Below are positions 8,289 to 9,030 of a stretch of DNA of 9,030 nt, piece after piece (within the stretch, counting starts at the first letter, position 1; each line of letters starts with the position of its first letter). The position numbers and the translations under genes were made by a program. This stretch comes from Desulfobacteraceae bacterium (GTDB lineage: Bacteria; Desulfobacterota; Desulfobulbia; Desulfobulbales; Desulfobulbaceae): NCBI GenBank assembly GCA_022837185.1, contig JALHJD010000112.1, positions 2,557-11,586 on the forward strand. The letters run 5' to 3'. Below the pieces are notes generated by a model. The model was not told the DNA's origin, did not search any database, and saw only the letters and a program-made list of their open reading frames with translations.

Positions 8289-8400
8289 TGCATACCTGTC
8301 GGAAGCGTCCGGCGAACCCAGACGGGGGGCACGGGACCAGCGGATCGTGTGCGTTGCCAATGGTTGCGCGCTGATGGGGCTCCCCTCGGCCCCAGCCATT

Positions 8401-8412
8401 TTCAGGCCTGAA
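8401..8412 (-). promoter_or_regulatory. Perfect 12-bp palindrome at the candidate start site
   Basis: TTCAGGCCTGAA is an exact inverted repeat that touches the -10 box and covers the predicted transcription start. This is a usual position for a repressor operator. No matching regulator is present in the window. Confidence 0.3.
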
Positions 8413-8440
8413 TATATACCAAGCGGCCCGGGCAAGGCAA
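8411..8440 (-). promoter_or_regulatory. Candidate promoter for the ligase-reductase pair
   Basis: On the minus strand TTGCCT (8440-8435) and TATATT (8416-8411) are 18 bases apart; TATATA two bases earlier gives a spacing of 16. Transcription would start near 8404, with a leader of about 115 nt. That leader contains a TGGGGC/GCCCCA hairpin (8375-8380 with 8389-8394). Confidence 0.35.
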
Positions 8441-8694
8441 TCACCTTTATCCAACCGGCCGATAATTCTGTCTCCAAGGGAGGTAAGCGGCCGCCGCAAG
8501 GCTCCGGGAGGCGCCAAAAACCAACAAAACTGTAACCCGCAGACTGCCGACTCATGAATAACATAACGGTAGATCAGGCAGATAGGATGCAGAAATCACG
8601 GCACCCAAAAGACGCCTTGCCATTACTGCAATCAGCATTCGATCCCGATCCCGGTAGATGCAAATTTTCCTCAACCCAGCGCAGGAAATATCTC

Positions 8695-8718
8695 ATCGAA
8701 ATCGAAATCGGTATCGAG
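8695..8718 (+). repeat. Hexamer tract ATCGAA/ATCGGT/ATCGAG
   Basis: Four imperfect hexamers starting ATCG stand in tandem, ending two bases before the hairpin at 8721. A related GATCCC-GATCCC stretch lies about 50 bases upstream. The tract is too short to call a functional element. Confidence 0.4.
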
Positions 8719-8720
8719 AG

Positions 8721-8744
8721 CGCCAAGCAAGCTTGGCGTTTCTT
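8721..8744 (+). terminator. Hairpin with T-rich tail next to the intron-like element
   Basis: CGCCAAGC-AA-GCTTGGCG (8721-8738) is a perfect 8-bp stem, followed by TTTCTT. It looks like an intrinsic terminator for plus-strand transcription, but no clear gene lies upstream on that strand. Its position at the edge of the structured element is notable because group IIC introns insert just after terminator stems. It could also belong to the element itself. Confidence 0.4.
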
Positions 8745-9030
8745 GTGAGGTGAGGGTCCTCCCCGGGTAAGGTTTAGCCAACCGCCCGTACTGAGTGCTG
8801 GCGTTGTGAAGGCAATTTGAATGGAGGTGACAAGGGGGAGACGAACGGCACAGCGTAAGCGTACACAGGGAATCATGCAGGCCGGAGGGAGCATCTGCGC
8901 TGCTTCCGCAGCTATTGAGCCTCGTTACGATAGAACACGGAGGGCCACACTGTTCGATTAGTGGAAGCCAGGACAAAAGCGTCGCGAAAGGCGAGACGCT
9001 GGAGGCTCCGTCGGGGTCTTAGGGGGCGGC
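8745..9030 (+). mobile_element. Probable 5' part of a group II intron (domain I), cut by window edge
   Basis: From about 8745 onward there is no coding signal, but dense short hairpins and motifs resemble bacterial group II intron domain I: GGTGAGGGTCC, CCCCGGGTAAGG, GTTGTGAAGGCAA, AGCGTAAGCGTAC and GAGCCTCGTTACGATAGAAC. The clearest folds are GCTGC-TTCC-GCAGC (8899-8912) and AGCGTC...GACGCT (8978-9000), whose tip is a GAAA (GNRA) tetraloop closed by a C-G pair. The 5' end is not settled: GTGAG at 8745 and GAGCG at 8718 both differ from the GTGYG consensus. A domain IV maturase gene would lie to the right, outside the window. The resemblance is from memory and could be to another structured element. 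Confidence 0.45.

Noticed and set aside
8289..8564. N-terminal extension of the Dph6-like protein by about 92 residues
   Set aside because: The family domain starts at M1 of the 223-aa form; the extension shows no similarity and would cover the candidate promoter.
8554..8748. 64-codon plus-strand frame before the intron-like element
   Set aside because: It has no ribosome site, its end is formed by the hexamer tract and hairpin, and the product is unrecognised. The similar overlapping minus-strand frames were rejected for the same reasons.

Overview
The window is bacterial, moderately GC-rich DNA. Its main content is most of an N-type F-ATPase operon on the minus strand, a laterally mobile second ATP synthase class often described as Na+-translocating. 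I see no marker that fixes the species. An N-ATPase, a small secreted GDGTGP-type protein and a group II intron-like element together would fit a Desulfobacterota (deltaproteobacterial) or similar proteobacterial genome, but that is inference.

Region 1 (1-5402, minus strand) reads atpD-atpC-atpQ-atpR-atpB-atpE-atpF-atpA, with atpA running off the left edge. This is the diagnostic N-ATPase gene order. The two small membrane genes atpQ and atpR are present and there is no separate delta gene. The C-terminus of the long b subunit looks delta-like, and the c subunit has a carboxylate in each helix (E30 and E63) plus the S64/T65/Y68 set seen in Na+-binding rotors. Most junctions are overlapping or within 20 nt. 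The two exceptions are a 187-nt spacer between atpD and atpC, holding a small overlapping ORF and two adjacent palindromes, and a 137-nt spacer before atpE, holding a hairpin.

Region 2 (5403-6369) is nearly 1 kb without a convincing gene. It holds candidate promoters for the ATPase operon and the upstream signals of the next gene. Region 3 (6370-6824, plus strand) is one small exported protein with an internal duplication, followed by a terminator-like hairpin.

Region 4 (6925-8440, minus strand) is a two-gene unit: a Dph6/MJ0570-type PP-loop ATP-dependent ligase followed by a flavodoxin-fold NAD(P)H-quinone reductase-like protein, with a candidate promoter and a 12-bp palindrome upstream. 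Region 5 (8560-9030) has a hexamer-like tract, a strong hairpin and a highly structured stretch that resembles the 5' domain of a group II intron; any maturase gene would lie beyond the right edge.

The eight ATPase genes make one machine: F1 head (alpha, beta, epsilon here) and Fo (a, b, c), with AtpQ and AtpR as N-ATPase accessory membrane proteins. The best candidates for something undescribed are the atpD-atpC insertion, the duplicated secreted protein and the edge element. None of them amounts to a clearly new multi-gene system.
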